Shown piece by piece: positions 1 to 9,260 of a DNA stretch of 64,000 nt; within the stretch, counting starts at the first letter, position 1, and each line of letters opens with the position of its first letter. The stretch comes from Mesorhizobium sp. ORS 3324 (GTDB lineage Bacteria > Pseudomonadota > Alphaproteobacteria > Rhizobiales > Rhizobiaceae). A program made the translations under genes and the position numbers. Below the pieces are notes generated by a model, which was given only the letters and a program-made list of their open reading frames with translations, did no database searches and was not told the origin of the DNA. The stretch is taken from contig LM655175.1 in the NCBI GenBank assembly GCA_000824825.2, positions 39,257 through 103,256 of the forward strand. The letters run 5' to 3'.

Positions 1-832
1 ATGCCCGGCCGCGCCATGATCCAGGCAAGCGCCACTTCCGCCTGCTTGGCCGAATGGCGTGCAGCCGCCGCATCGAGCGCGGCGAGGATGCGCATGCCGC
101 GCTCGTTGAGATACTCGGCCACGTCTTCACCGCGCGCGCTTTGGCCGAGATCGTCCTTGCCGCGGTATTTGCCGCTCAGGAACCCCTTGGCGAGACTGAA
201 ATAGGTGATGACGCCGACGCCCTCCGTCTTGCAGAGGTCGAGCAGTGGCCCGTCCAGCGAGGAGCGATCGTACAAATTGTATTCGGGCTGCAGGACCTCG
301 TAGCGCGGCAGGCTGCGCAGGCTGGCGACGTCGAGGGCCGCGCGCAATTGCCCGGCATCGAGATTGGAGCAGCCCGGATAGCGGATCTTGCCTTTCTCGA
401 GCAGGCGCTGATAGGCGCCGAGCGTTTCCTCGTAAGGCGTGGCGGGGTCCGGCCAATGCGAGAGATAAAGGTCGATGACGTCGGTCTGCAGCCGCTTCAG
501 CGACGCGTCGACCGCCTTTTCGATATAGGCCGCCGACAGGTCCCGCTTGCCTTGGCCCATGTCGGAGCCGACTTTGGTGATGACGACGACCTTGTCGCGG
601 TTGCCGCGGCTTTTCATCCAGTTGCCGATGATGGTTTCGGATTCGCCGCCCTTGTTGCCAGGCGCCCAGCGCGAATAGGCATCGGCGGTGTCGACGGCAT
701 TGAAGCCGGCCTCGACAAACCGGTCGAGCAGGTCGAAAGAAGTCTTCTCGTCGGCGGTCCAGCCAAAGACGTTGCCCCCAGAACCAGCGGCGCGATGGAA
801 AGGTCGGTGCGACCGAGACGGCGTTTCTGCAA
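1..832 (-). pseudogene. Aldo/keto reductase, frameshifted and cut by the window edge
   Basis: On the minus strand a TTG start (832-830), preceded by GGAG, opens with MQKRRLGRTDLSIAPLVLG, the typical beginning of a bacterial aldo/keto reductase. The frame then breaks at a run of five C on the plus strand (775-779); one more base would restore a continuous reading. After that point the other frame carries clear family features: a DTADAYS segment with the catalytic Asp and Tyr, an ITKVG segment with the active-site Lys, DLYLSHWPDP with the His, and a GCSN segment. The protein runs off the window before its end. NADPH-dependent carbonyl reduction is the family role. Either the gene is inactivated or this is a homopolymer sequencing error; I cannot tell which. 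Confidence 0.8.
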
Positions 833-955
833 GATTGATCTCCATGATGCTGGGATGGGCTCGACGCCCGGGAGGGATGGATGATTTGCCGATAAGCTAG
901 GTCTTGCCCTGACGGGGTCAAAGGCATGGTTTTGCTTTTTGATCGGGCCAGGCCG

Positions 956-1489
956 TCACGAAGGCGCGACTTGCCGCGCAACTTGCTCCAGCCAGTGGTC
1001 GCGAATGCCGAGCGCTTTCAAATGATCGAGCGTGCTCAGGACATAGTCCTCGTTCCGGCCCGACTGGCCGACGGCGCCGCGAACGACTGCCGCGGCATGG
1101 CTGGCGTCGAGCCCGCCGGCATATTGTTCATGCGCGCGGTCGACGATGTAGGCGACCGCCTCGACTGTTCCACCGCCGCCTCCCACCCCGTCGAGCCGGA
1201 CATCGAGCATGCGTTCGAGATAGACGTTCGTCACCAGCTCGCGCTCGCGCAGATAGGAAAGCACCTCGTTCCGCAAATCGCCGGGCACGCGGAAAGCCAG
1301 CCCAATGCAGGAGCCGCCGCGGTCGAGACCGAGCACCAGGCCGGGCCGTTCGCGCGTGCCGCGATGCACGAAGGAATAGACGCAAAGCGAGCGGCGATAG
1401 CCGTAAAGACGGGCGCGCCGCGTTTCGACATGCGCGAATCCCGGACGCCAGATCAGCGACCCATAGCCAAAAACCCAAAAATCGCCCAT
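956..1489 (-). CDS. ChaC-type gamma-glutamylcyclotransferase
   Basis: A 177-residue protein starting MGDFWVFGYGSLIWRPGF. The GYGSLIW segment near the N-terminus is the substrate-loop signature of the ChaC family, which releases 5-oxoproline from glutathione. The rest (VYSFVHRGTRERPG, a Gly-rich stretch, then NEDYVLSTLDHLKALG) also fits the family in order and length. A longer reading back to 1573 is possible, but the ChaC core begins at 1489 and the extra residues look like translated leader. A likely role is glutathione turnover. The neighbouring aldo/keto reductase lies downstream on the same strand, 124 bp away. Confidence 0.85.
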   Translation of the reverse strand: MGDFWVFGYGSLIWRPGFAHVETRRARLYGYRRSLCVYSFVHRGTRERPGLVLGLDRGGSCIGLAFRVPGDLRNEVLSYLRERELVTNVYLERMLDVRLDGVGGGGGTVEAVAYIVDRAHEQYAGGLDASHAAAVVRGAVGQSGRNEDYVLSTLDHLKALGIRDHWLEQVARQVAPS

Positions 1490-1612
1490 ATCGCCAAGCC
1501 TGATCGCATGCGAGCGACAACATCGCACCGGTAAGGTGCTTCTTCTGTCCCCGCTTGTCGTGCGTAAGAACAACAGCCCGCTCGCCGCATGAGGGGTAAC
1601 GAGAGCCGCAGC

Positions 1613-2611
1613 ATGACGTCAAGTGACGAGCGATCGCGCAAACCTCGCCGCCGGCTGTTCTGGCTTGCCGCCTTCATCCTGGCGCTGTTTGCCATCTACA
1701 GCGCCGGCTGGTTCTATCTCGCCGGCCGCCTCAAGACCGAGGCCGACCAGGCCGTCGCCCGGCTGAGCGGCAAAGGCATCGCCGCCGGCTGCGCCAACAT
1801 GACCGTTAGCGGCTATCCGCTGAGCTTCGCGGTCTCCTGCGACACCATCGCTTACGAGGACGACGCCAAGAACATCGCCGCCTCCACCGGCAGCTTCAAC
1901 GCGGTGGCTCAGATCATCCAGCCCTTGTCGCCGGTCGCCGACGTCAGGGGTCCGCTCAGAACCTCGGCGCCGGGCATGCCGCCGCTGTGGATCGACTGGG
2001 ACAAGCTGCGCGCGACGGTCAACCTGTCCTGGCCCTTGCCGCGGCGCGTCTCGCTGCAGGCCGAAGGATTGTCCGGCCAGACCGACCCGGCCGATGATTC
2101 GGACCCGGCCGAGCTGTTCTACGCGGCAAAGGCGGCAGGACAGCTGGAACCCAAGGACCAGGATGTCACTTATGCCGGCAGCTTCGCCGATCTCGAAATC
2201 GACGCCGACGCGATCGGCGGACGCGCGCTTCCGGCACTTGACGGCAGTGGCGAGGCGACGTTGAGGAACGGCATCGCGCTGATCGCGGCGCCGCCTAAGA
2301 GCCTGCGCGGCCAGTCGGTCGACATCGCCAAGCTCGACCTGTCGTCGGGAACGGCACGCGTGACCGTGTCCGGACCGATCTCGGTCGACGCGGACGGTCT
2401 GGTCGACGCCAATCTGACGATCAAGCTCAAGGACCCGAAAGCGGTGGCGGCCATCCTTGGCGGCGCCATCCCAGAGCACAAGAACGAGATCGAGCAGGGC
2501 TTTGCCGGCCTGGCCATGCTCGGCAACGAGCCGTCCATGCCGCTCAGGATCGTCAAGGGCAAGGCTTCGCTCGGCTTCATCCCGCTGGGCAAGATCAAGC
2601 CGGTCGAGTAG
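1613..2611 (+). CDS. DUF2125 domain protein, membrane anchored
   Basis: A 332-residue protein with a basic cytoplasmic N-terminus, one membrane segment (about residues 17-37, rich in Leu, Ala and Phe) and a long periplasmic part. The periplasmic part begins with the conserved GCANMTVSGYPLSFAVSC region, which identifies DUF2125, a family common in Rhizobiales with no known activity. Two Cys in this region could form a disulfide; that is inference. An upstream ATG at 1589 is also possible. A PfkB kinase gene starts 7 bp after the stop, so the two are probably cotranscribed, although no functional link is apparent. Confidence 0.8.
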   Translation: MTSSDERSRKPRRRLFWLAAFILALFAIYSAGWFYLAGRLKTEADQAVARLSGKGIAAGCANMTVSGYPLSFAVSCDTIAYEDDAKNIAASTGSFNAVAQIIQPLSPVADVRGPLRTSAPGMPPLWIDWDKLRATVNLSWPLPRRVSLQAEGLSGQTDPADDSDPAELFYAAKAAGQLEPKDQDVTYAGSFADLEIDADAIGGRALPALDGSGEATLRNGIALIAAPPKSLRGQSVDIAKLDLSSGTARVTVSGPISVDADGLVDANLTIKLKDPKAVAAILGGAIPEHKNEIEQGFAGLAMLGNEPSMPLRIVKGKASLGFIPLGKIKPVE

Positions 2612-2618
2612 GCCGAAA

Positions 2619-3554
2619 ATGCCGGGGCCAGTCAGACTGCTCAGCGTCGGCGCGCTCACCCTCGACACGATCCTGCGTGTCGAGACGCTTCCCACGCATC
2701 AGGGCAAGTTCATCGCCGGCGATGGCGTGCAGATCGCCTCGGGCATGGCGACCAGCGCCGCCTGCGCCGCGCATCGCCTCGGCGCCGGCGTGTCGCTTTG
2801 GGCGAGCGCGGGTGACGATGCGGTCGGCGATCGGCTGATCGCCGAGATCGAGGCGGAAGGGGTCGACTGCAGCCTGATCCGCCGTGTCGCCGGTGCGTGT
2901 TCGGCGCTGGCCGCGATCGTGGTGGACGCCCATGGCGAGCGCATCATCGTGCCGTTCTACGATAGACAAGCGCAGGCCGACCCCGAGACCTTGCCGCTTG
3001 CCGATCTGTCCGCCTTTGACGCCGTGCTGGCGGATGTGCGCTGGCCGGGCGCAGCAGCGCTTGCCCTGACGGCCGCGCGGGACGCTGGCCGTCCGGCAAT
3101 CCTCGACGCCGACACCGCACCCGTCGAGGTGCTGGAGCGGCTCTTGCCGCTGGCCTCGCATATCGTCGCCTCGGAACCGGCGGCGCGCATCGTCTGCGGC
3201 CACGCGCTCGACCCGGAAAGCGCCTGCGCCGACCTCGCCTCGCGCACCGACGCCTTCGTCGCGGTGACGGGAGGCGCTGCAGGAACCTGGTGGCATGACC
3301 GGGAAGTCGGCCGCGTACGCCATGTCGAGGCGCCGAAGGTGAAGGCTGTCGACACGCTCGCCGCCGGCGACGTGTTCCACGGCGCCTTTGCCGTCGGCCT
3401 TGCCGAGGCGATGCCGCCCGAGCAGGCGCTGCGTTTTGCCAGCGCCGCCGCCGCGCTCAAATGCCAGCGCTTCGGCGGTCGGCTCGGCGCGCCGGACAGG
3501 GCCGAGACATTGGCGATGATGGCGGCGCATTGGCCGACATCGGGATGCGACTAG
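2619..3554 (+). CDS. PfkB-family sugar kinase
   Basis: A 311-residue ribokinase-fold protein. It begins with LLSVGALTLDTILRVETLP and a substrate-side Gly-rich segment, and ends with the PfkB signature DTLAAGDVFHGAFA near residue 250, whose Asp is the catalytic base and whose Gly residues form the anion hole. An AVTGGAAGTWW segment just before it is the nucleotide-binding part. The ATG at 2619 is the only start that gives the family N-terminus; a longer reading into the upstream gene is out of frame with any known domain. The sugar cannot be told from sequence. Confidence 0.85.
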   Translation: MPGPVRLLSVGALTLDTILRVETLPTHQGKFIAGDGVQIASGMATSAACAAHRLGAGVSLWASAGDDAVGDRLIAEIEAEGVDCSLIRRVAGACSALAAIVVDAHGERIIVPFYDRQAQADPETLPLADLSAFDAVLADVRWPGAAALALTAARDAGRPAILDADTAPVEVLERLLPLASHIVASEPAARIVCGHALDPESACADLASRTDAFVAVTGGAAGTWWHDREVGRVRHVEAPKVKAVDTLAAGDVFHGAFAVGLAEAMPPEQALRFASAAAALKCQRFGGRLGAPDRAETLAMMAAHWPTSGCD

Positions 3555-3568
3555 GTCTCTCGACACAG

Positions 3569-3902
3569 GGATTTTGAAGGTTGCAGGCTCGTCGGCGGGC
3601 AAGATTTCGCCGTTCGTTTCGGTGAAATCAGCGCAAATGCTGGCGATTGGGTCGAAGCGCCCCAACCTCGTCATCCCTGGGCGGAGCAGCCGCGAAGCGG
3701 CGTCGCGGAGACCCTGGGATCCATTCCGTTACCTTGGTCGAAGGGTGTAGCGGAGCAGAATTCTGCACCGCGGGAGCGCTCAAGCGTCACGGCATGGATC
3801 CTAGGGTCTGCGCTGCGTCGCTTCGCTCCTTGCTTCGCCCTAGGATGACGATCGCGATGGGCGTTCCGGCCAATCTCCAGGGCATGCGACCTGCCAACGC
3901 AA
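3569..3902 (+). repeat. Dispersed intergenic repeat, left copy, carrying a nested insertion
   Basis: This 375-base gap (3555-3929) between the sugar kinase and tyrC contains no gene I can support. It matches, in inverted orientation, the stretch 63711-63847 at the other end of the window. Shared landmarks in order are GTTGCAG, TCGGCGGGCAAGAT, TTTCGCCGTTC, GAAATCAGCGCAA, CCAACCTCGTCAT, then CTCCA, GGCATGCGA and TGCCAA. The left copy differs by about 200 extra bases placed between CGTCAT and CTCCA. Confidence 0.75.
3669..3850. repeat. Palindromic element nested in the left repeat copy
   Basis: The extra DNA in this copy is a large imperfect palindrome. It opens CGTCATCCCTGGGCG and closes with the near complement CGCCCTAGGATGACG. 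The arms continue inward through GAAGCG, GACCCTGGGATCCAT and CCGT on one side and their complements on the other, about 65 bases each. Terminal inverted repeats and no coding capacity suggest a MITE-like or REP-like element. Confidence 0.65.
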
Positions 3903-3929
3903 TCATAATCGATCGGAAACTGGGAGAGC

Positions 3930-4865
3930 CTAAGGCTTGGCTGGATGTTCGACCGCCTGACGACCGAAATCCGGCACGTCGATGTCTTGGCCGGCCTCGA
4001 TGATCGAGCGGCGGATGGCGCGCGTGCGGGTGAAGAGGTCGAACAGCTTCTCGCCGTCACCCCAGCGGATCGCCCGCTGCAGCGAGGCGAGATCCTCCGA
4101 GAAGCGCGCCAGCATTTCCAGGATCGCGTCCTTGTTGTGCAGGCACACGTCGCGCCACATGGTCGGGTCGGACGCCGCCAACCGGGTGAAATCTCGGAAA
4201 CCGGAGGCGGAATATTTGATGACTTCCGATTTCGTCACCGTCTCGAGATCGTCGGCGGTGCCGACGATGTTGTAGGCGATGATGTGCGGCAGATGCGAGA
4301 CGATGGCGAGCGTCATGTCGTGATGCTGCGGGTCCATCGTATCGATGTTGGAGCCGCAGCGCCGCCAGAGTTCGGAAAGCTTCTCCAGCGCTTCCGGGTC
4401 CGTGCCCGGCAGCGGCGTGAAGATGCACCAGCGATTGTCAAAGAGGTCGGCGAAGCCGGCATCGGGCCCGGATTTTTCCGTGCCGGCCAACGGATGGCCG
4501 GGGATGAAGTGCACGCCCTTCGGCACATGCGGCTCGATCTGCGCGATGACGGAGGCCTTGGTCGAGCCGACATCGGTGAGGATGGCGCCTTTCTTCAGCG
4601 CCGGGGCGATCTCGGCGGCGACCTCGCCGGACGATCCGACCGGCACCGAGACGATGACAAGATCCGCGTCGCGCACCGCTTCCTTGGCATCCGTGCTGTA
4701 GGAATCGCCGAGGCCGAGCTCCTCGGCTCGCTTGAGCGTCGTTTCGCTGCGCGTCGCAATGGCGATATGGCGGGCAAGACCTTCGCGGCGGATGACGCGG
4801 GCGAGCGACGAGCCGATCAGGCCGATGCCGACCAGCGCAATTTTCTCGAACATCGGTGATGCCAT
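3930..4865 (-). CDS. tyrC: Prephenate/arogenate dehydrogenase
   Basis: A 311-residue protein for the oxidative decarboxylation step of tyrosine synthesis. The N-terminus has the Rossmann motif VGIGLIGSSLAR for NAD(P). It is followed by DLVIVSVPVG, a GSTK segment, HFIPGHPLAGTEKSGP with the catalytic His of the family, and DPQHHDMTLAIVSHLPH with the second conserved His pair. The gene follows hisC after 6 bp on the same strand, a common rhizobial pairing of aromatic and histidine aminotransferase functions. Its ribosome site lies at the end of hisC, so translation is probably coupled. A start at 4853 (MFEKIALVG) is also possible. Confidence 0.9.
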   Translation of the reverse strand: MASPMFEKIALVGIGLIGSSLARVIRREGLARHIAIATRSETTLKRAEELGLGDSYSTDAKEAVRDADLVIVSVPVGSSGEVAAEIAPALKKGAILTDVGSTKASVIAQIEPHVPKGVHFIPGHPLAGTEKSGPDAGFADLFDNRWCIFTPLPGTDPEALEKLSELWRRCGSNIDTMDPQHHDMTLAIVSHLPHIIAYNIVGTADDLETVTKSEVIKYSASGFRDFTRLAASDPTMWRDVCLHNKDAILEMLARFSEDLASLQRAIRWGDGEKLFDLFTRTRAIRRSIIEAGQDIDVPDFGRQAVEHPAKP

Positions 4866-4871
4866 GGTGCT

Positions 4872-5975
4872 TCAGCTTTTCAGGAAATTCGTCAGCGCTT
4901 CGACCACGCCGCGATTGGCCTCCTCGGTGCCGATGCTCATGCGCAGCGCGTTGGGGAAGCCGTAGCCGGTGACGCGACGCAGGATATAGCCGCGCGCGCT
5001 GAGATAATCGTCCGCCGCCGCCGCCGAATGCTTTTTGTCGTCGGGGAAATGGATCAGCACGAAATTGCCGACGCTGGGCGTCACCCGCAGCCCGAGCAGG
5101 GTCAACTGCTCGCTGACCCAGGCCAGCCATTTCTCGTTGTGCGCGACGCTGCGCTCGATATGGGCGCGGTCGCGGATCGCCGCGATGCCGGCTTCGATTG
5201 CGGTGGCATTGACGTTGAACGGGCCGCGCACGCGGTTGATGGCATCGACGATATGCGCCGGCCCGTACATCCAGCCGATGCGCGCGCCGCCGAGGCCGAG
5301 CTTGGAGAAGGTGCGGGTCATGACAACGTTCTCGGAGCTGCCCGCCAGCTCGATGCCGGCCTCATAATCGTTGCGCCGCACATATTCGGCATAGGCCGCG
5401 TCGAGCACCAGAAGCACGTTCTTCGGTAGGCCGGCATGCAGCCGGCGCACCTCCTGGAAAGGCACGTAGGTGCCGGTCGGATTGTTGGGATTGGCAAGGA
5501 AAACGATCCGGGTCGCCGGCGTCACCGCGGCGAGGATGGCATCGATGTCGGCGCGTTCGTCGGTTTCCTTGACGGCCACCGGCTTGGCGCCGGCGGCCTG
5601 GATGTAGATCTTGTAGACCATGAAGGCGTGTTCGGTGAACACGGCCTCGTCTCCGGGGGCGAGATAAGTCTGCGCCAGAAGCCCCAGGATCTCGTCGGAG
5701 CCGTTGGAGCAAACGATGTTTGCCGGGTTGAGGCCGTGTATGTCGGCGATCGCCTCGCGCAGCCGGCGGGCGCTGCCGTCTGGGTAAACATCGAGCTTCG
5801 CCGCAACCGCTCGCGCGGCCTCGATTGCCTTCGGCGAAGGGCCGAGCGGATTCTCGTTGGACGACAGCTTGTAGACCTTCGTCACGCCGGCGGGCGCGGT
5901 GCTCTTGCCCGGCACATAGGCCTCTATGTCCATGATACCCGCGCGGGGTGTTGGACGTGCCTGATCCTGCTTCAT
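4872..5975 (-). CDS. hisC: Histidinol-phosphate aminotransferase
   Basis: A 367-residue class I/II PLP aminotransferase. Visible family features are [13 protein letters not shown] near the start, [11 protein letters not shown], an NGSDEIL segment, [12 protein letters not shown], a YAEY segment, and the PLP-lysine motif [14 protein letters not shown]. It uses glutamate and imidazole acetol phosphate, and many family members also act on aromatic keto acids, which fits the tyrC neighbour. The start [11 protein letters not shown] at 5975 was chosen because the further upstream frame shows no family similarity. The gene is divergent from metX; the 321 bases between the two starts hold the metX promoter, riboswitch and terminator. 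Confidence 0.92.
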   Translation of the reverse strand: MKQDQARPTPRAGIMDIEAYVPGKSTAPAGVTKVYKLSSNENPLGPSPKAIEAARAVAAKLDVYPDGSARRLREAIADIHGLNPANIVCSNGSDEILGLLAQTYLAPGDEAVFTEHAFMVYKIYIQAAGAKPVAVKETDERADIDAILAAVTPATRIVFLANPNNPTGTYVPFQEVRRLHAGLPKNVLLVLDAAYAEYVRRNDYEAGIELAGSSENVVMTRTFSKLGLGGARIGWMYGPAHIVDAINRVRGPFNVNATAIEAGIAAIRDRAHIERSVAHNEKWLAWVSEQLTLLGLRVTPSVGNFVLIHFPDDKKHSAAAADDYLSARGYILRRVTGYGFPNALRMSIGTEEANRGVVEALTNFLKS

Positions 5976-6090
5976 ATCGCCAATCCGTCGAGAGGGCCTC
6001 TGTCCGAGGCCGCTGCGGAAATACAGGCCATGGCCCGGAATGTCGAGTGCCGGTGCTTGCGCCAAGATGCTGGCCTCAAGAGGCTGCCCG

Positions 6091-6119
6091 TTGACGAAGC
6101 GCGACGCTGGCCCTAGAAG
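6091..6119 (+). promoter_or_regulatory. Sigma-70 type promoter for metX
   Basis: TTGACG at 6091-6096, a 17-base spacer, then TAGAAG at 6114-6119. Transcription would start near 6126, a few bases before the SAM-II aptamer, which is the expected geometry. Confidence 0.55.
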
Positions 6120-6133
6120 AGCAGCCGGACTTC

Positions 6134-6190
6134 CCGTGGTGATTTGGCCGGTCGGCTTGCAGCCACGTTAAACAATTCGCTAAAGGGCCG
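6134..6190 (+). promoter_or_regulatory. SAM-II riboswitch upstream of metX
   Basis: The stretch contains the SAM-II hallmarks in order: CGTGGTGATTTG, a G/C-rich loop, GCTTGCAGCCACGTTAAA and CGCTAAAGG. CGTGG pairs with CCACG to form P1, and the downstream GCTAAA part forms the pseudoknot. SAM-II is an alphaproteobacterial class that represses met genes when S-adenosylmethionine is abundant. It sits 107 bases ahead of metX on the same strand. Confidence 0.92.
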
Positions 6191-6202
6191 TTTGCAACCT
6201 GT

Positions 6203-6234
6203 AACCGGCTTTGCGACGGCAAGCCGGTTTTTTT
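6203..6234 (+). terminator. Intrinsic terminator between the SAM-II aptamer and metX
   Basis: AACCGGCTT pairs with AAGCCGGTT around a nine-base loop, and the second arm runs into seven T. This is a textbook Rho-independent terminator 62 bases before the metX start, so SAM binding probably stops transcription. Confidence 0.85.
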
Positions 6235-6296
6235 GTTGTCCGCTGCCGGCCGGACGCCGCATCGACGAAATCGATGCGGACTGGATGGGGAACGCA

Positions 6297-7466
6297 ATGG
6301 CTGCTCAGCGTGTTGCAAGGACCAACAACGAGGCCGACAATCCGTCGAGCCCGGTTCTGCAGTTCGGCTCCGACAAGCCGCTGAAGCTCGATGCGGGAAC
6401 GCTGCTGTCCCCCTTCCAGATCGCTTACCAGACTTACGGCACCCTCAACGACGCCCGCTCCAACGCCATCCTCGTCTGCCACGCGCTGACCGGCGACCAG
6501 CATGTCGCCAGCACAAATCCGGTGACCGGCAAGCCCGGCTGGTGGGAGGTGCTGATCGGTCCCGGCAAGATCATCGACACCAACCGCTTTTTCGTCATTT
6601 GCTCCAACGTCGTCGGCGGTTGCCTCGGCTCCACCGGCCCCGCCTCGACCAATCCGGCAACGGGGCGGCCCTACGGGCTCGACCTGCCGATCATCACCAT
6701 CCGCGACATGGTGCGCGCGCAGCTGATGCTGGTCGATCATTTCGGCATCGAGAAGCTGTTTTGCGTGGTCGGCGGCTCGATGGGCGGCATGCAGGTGCTG
6801 GAATGGGCCGCCAGCCATTCGGAGCGCGTGTTTTCCGCGCTGCCGATCGCCACCGGCGCCCGCCACTCCTCGCAGAACATCGCCTTCCACGAGGTCGGCC
6901 GGCAGGCCGTCATGGCCGATCCTGACTGGCACGGCGGCAAATATCTCGATTTCGGGAGGCGCCCGGAAAAGGGTCTCGCCGTGGCGCGCATGGCCGCCCA
7001 CATCACCTATCTGTCGGAAGCGGCGCTGCACCGCAAGTTCGGCCGCAACCTGCAGGACCGCGAGGCGCTGACCTTCGGCTTCGACGCCGATTTCCAGATC
7101 GAAAGCTACCTGCGCCACCAGGGCATGACTTTCGTTGATCGCTTCGACGCCAATTCCTATCTCTATCTTACCCGCGCGATGGACTATTTCGACCTCGCCG
7201 CCGACCATGGCGGACGCCTGGCCGACGCCTTCGCCGGCACCAAGACGCGCTTCTGTCTTGTGTCTTTTACGAGCGACTGGCTGTTCCCGACCGAGGAAAG
7301 CCGCTCGGTCGTCCATGCGCTCAATGCCGCCGGCGCCTCCGTCTCCTTCGTCGAGATCGAAACCGATCGCGGCCACGATGCCTTCCTGCTCGACGAGCCG
7401 GAACTGTTCGCGGCCATCAACGGCTTCATTGCCTCCGCCGCCCGCGCCAGGGGGCTCAGCCTATGA
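6297..7466 (+). CDS. metX: Homoserine O-acetyltransferase
   Basis: A 389-residue alpha/beta-hydrolase-fold enzyme for the first committed step of methionine synthesis (acetyl-CoA plus homoserine). Seen features are YQTYG, the HALTGDQH oxyanion segment, [11 protein letters not shown], the nucleophile elbow GGSMGGMQ with the catalytic Ser, an FTSDWLFP segment with the Asp, and [10 protein letters not shown] with the catalytic His. The ATG at 6297 has GGGGAA before it; an ATG at 6285 is also in frame. A SAM-II riboswitch and terminator in the leader give feedback control by SAM. The MetX-MetW partner gene follows after 79 bases. Confidence 0.93.
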   Translation: MAAQRVARTNNEADNPSSPVLQFGSDKPLKLDAGTLLSPFQIAYQTYGTLNDARSNAILVCHALTGDQHVASTNPVTGKPGWWEVLIGPGKIIDTNRFFVICSNVVGGCLGSTGPASTNPATGRPYGLDLPIITIRDMVRAQLMLVDHFGIEKLFCVVGGSMGGMQVLEWAASHSERVFSALPIATGARHSSQNIAFHEVGRQAVMADPDWHGGKYLDFGRRPEKGLAVARMAAHITYLSEAALHRKFGRNLQDREALTFGFDADFQIESYLRHQGMTFVDRFDANSYLYLTRAMDYFDLAADHGGRLADAFAGTKTRFCLVSFTSDWLFPTEESRSVVHALNAAGASVSFVEIETDRGHDAFLLDEPELFAAINGFIASAARARGLSL

Positions 7467-7545
7467 GCGCCTCGAGATCTGTTTGTTTCAACCGCATTTC
7501 TGTGACGTCATTGGCCGCAAATGCTCCAAGACCGAAGGTGTGCTC

Positions 7546-8160
7546 ATGAGCGTCAACCGCGCCCAGCGGGTCGATCTCGACGTCGTCGCCGATCTCATTC
7601 CCCCGCATTCGCGCGTGCTCGATGTCGGCTCGGGCGACGGCGTGCTTCTGGAGCTTCTGCAGGAAACCAGGCAGGTCGACGGGCGCGGCATGGAATTGTC
7701 GCAGCGCGGCGTCAACGAATGCGTGGCGCGCGGCCTTTCCGTCATCCAGGGCGATGCCGACAAGGATCTCGGCTTCTACGCCGACAAGGGCTTCGATTTC
7801 GTCGTCCTGTCGCAGACCCTGCAGGCGACCCGCAATCCGAAGCTCGTGCTCGACGAATTGCTCAGGATCGGCAACCGAGCCATCGTCTCCTTCCCCAATT
7901 TCGGCCATTGGCGGGTGCGCTTCTCGCTGCTGATCAAGGGCAGGATGCCGGTCACCAAGGACCTGCCCTATTCCTGGTACGACACCCCCAACATCCACTT
8001 CTGCACCATTCGCGACTTCGTCAATCTGTGCGAAGAGCTCGGCGCGACGGTCGAGAAGGCGACCGCCCTCGACGCCAACGGCCAGAAGATCGGCCTGTCC
8101 ATGCCCTGGTGGTTCTGGAACTTCTTCGGCCAGCAGGCGGTGTTCTTGCTGAAGCGATAG
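7546..8160 (+). CDS. metW: Methionine biosynthesis protein MetW
   Basis: A 204-residue SAM-methyltransferase-like protein. The N-terminus carries SRVLDVGSGDGVLLELL, the SAM-binding motif I, followed by GRGMELSQRGVNECVARGL and the MetW-type FPNFGHWRVRFSLL and PYSWYDTPNIHFCT segments. MetW partners MetX in many proteobacteria and is needed for homoserine acetylation or its control; the exact activity is poorly defined. It lies in the same direction just after metX and is probably transcribed from the same riboswitch-controlled promoter. The start MSVNRAQRVDL fits family members. Confidence 0.9.
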   Translation: MSVNRAQRVDLDVVADLIPPHSRVLDVGSGDGVLLELLQETRQVDGRGMELSQRGVNECVARGLSVIQGDADKDLGFYADKGFDFVVLSQTLQATRNPKLVLDELLRIGNRAIVSFPNFGHWRVRFSLLIKGRMPVTKDLPYSWYDTPNIHFCTIRDFVNLCEELGATVEKATALDANGQKIGLSMPWWFWNFFGQQAVFLLKR

Positions 8161-8200
8161 GCGCGCTCGTTTGACAGCGGCAGCCAAGCCTTATAGCGAC

Positions 8201-9223
8201 ATGGTTCTGGCAAAACCTGATTGCGCGACGATGGTCGACGAACATCCAACCTATTCAATTGTCGTAGAGATGGAAAACGCCCAGTTCATAGACTGGGACG
8301 AGATGGGCGTTGGGCTGACGGCCTTGGCGCGCGAGATCGCTGCAGTTTCCTCGACCGGCTCTGCCAAGCCGAACATTGTCATATCTTTCGCCGGGCAAGC
8401 TTGGGAAGCCCCATCGCTGCGAAGCCGTATCGAGGCCAAGGCGCCGCAGTTGAAAGAGGTGGCCGAGGTGAGCTTTACGGCCTATCCCGGCGGGCGATAT
8501 TACGACCTCAAGAACAATGGCGTCTCAGTAGCCGACGCGAAAGTAGTGGTCTTCATGGACTCTGATACGGTTCCGGAGCCTGGCTGGCTTTCAACCCTCT
8601 TGCGGCCATTTCGGGATCCCGAAATCGTCTGCGTAAATGGCTATACATATCTTTTGTGCGACGATTTCTTTTCAAGAACCTTCGCTTTGATCTGGTTCTT
8701 CCCGATGCCCCGGGGCGACCAGAGATTCGCCGAGAAGCGAGCAATCAATGCCAACAACGTAGCCTTTCGACACGACTGGATTTCCAGCCACCCCTTTCCG
8801 GAAAACAATGGCTTCAAGGTTTCCTGCACCTTGCTGCTGCATCAGCTGCGGCGCGAAGGCCACGAGCTTCACAGCGTCAACGCTCGTGTACATCATTACT
8901 GCCCGCGGGGTTGGCGGTTCTTCTATTGGCGCGCGCTGGTGACTGGCCGGGACGCCGACCGGAAATTCGTCGCGCTTCGTGCTCCCGGCCGCGCCCGGCG
9001 GATCATCAAACCGTTCAGCCGCTGGTGGACCATGTCGTGGCGCACGACACGACGCGTGATACGGCATGCGCCGCAAACAGGCATGCCGCTCTGGCAGATC
9101 CCGTTTTCGCTGGCGGTCGGCCTGACATTCTACACTCTGGCATTTTTCGGCCATTTCAGCCTGGCTGCCGGCCTCGTTCGAGACGAGATCGAAATCGTGC
9201 CGGACTATGTCGGGCACAGCTAG
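8201..9223 (+). CDS. GT-A fold glycosyltransferase-like protein with a C-terminal membrane segment
   Basis: About 340 residues. A family 2-like nucleotide-sugar fold is suggested by PTYSIVVEMEN at the start, ADAKVVVFMDSDTVPEPGWL (a DxD metal motif in the right position) and a later HSVNARVHHYCPRGW segment. A hydrophobic stretch near residues 300-325 is probably one membrane helix. The start is uncertain: a TTG at 8171, ATG at 8201 and ATG at 8231 are all in frame and none has a strong ribosome site. The acceptor and sugar are unknown. It lies 40 bases after metW, but nothing links it to methionine. Confidence 0.65.
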   Translation: MVLAKPDCATMVDEHPTYSIVVEMENAQFIDWDEMGVGLTALAREIAAVSSTGSAKPNIVISFAGQAWEAPSLRSRIEAKAPQLKEVAEVSFTAYPGGRYYDLKNNGVSVADAKVVVFMDSDTVPEPGWLSTLLRPFRDPEIVCVNGYTYLLCDDFFSRTFALIWFFPMPRGDQRFAEKRAINANNVAFRHDWISSHPFPENNGFKVSCTLLLHQLRREGHELHSVNARVHHYCPRGWRFFYWRALVTGRDADRKFVALRAPGRARRIIKPFSRWWTMSWRTTRRVIRHAPQTGMPLWQIPFSLAVGLTFYTLAFFGHFSLAAGLVRDEIEIVPDYVGHS

Positions 9224-9260
9224 TCTGCTCGTCTTTTCGTCCGCATCGTCGCCACCTCTT

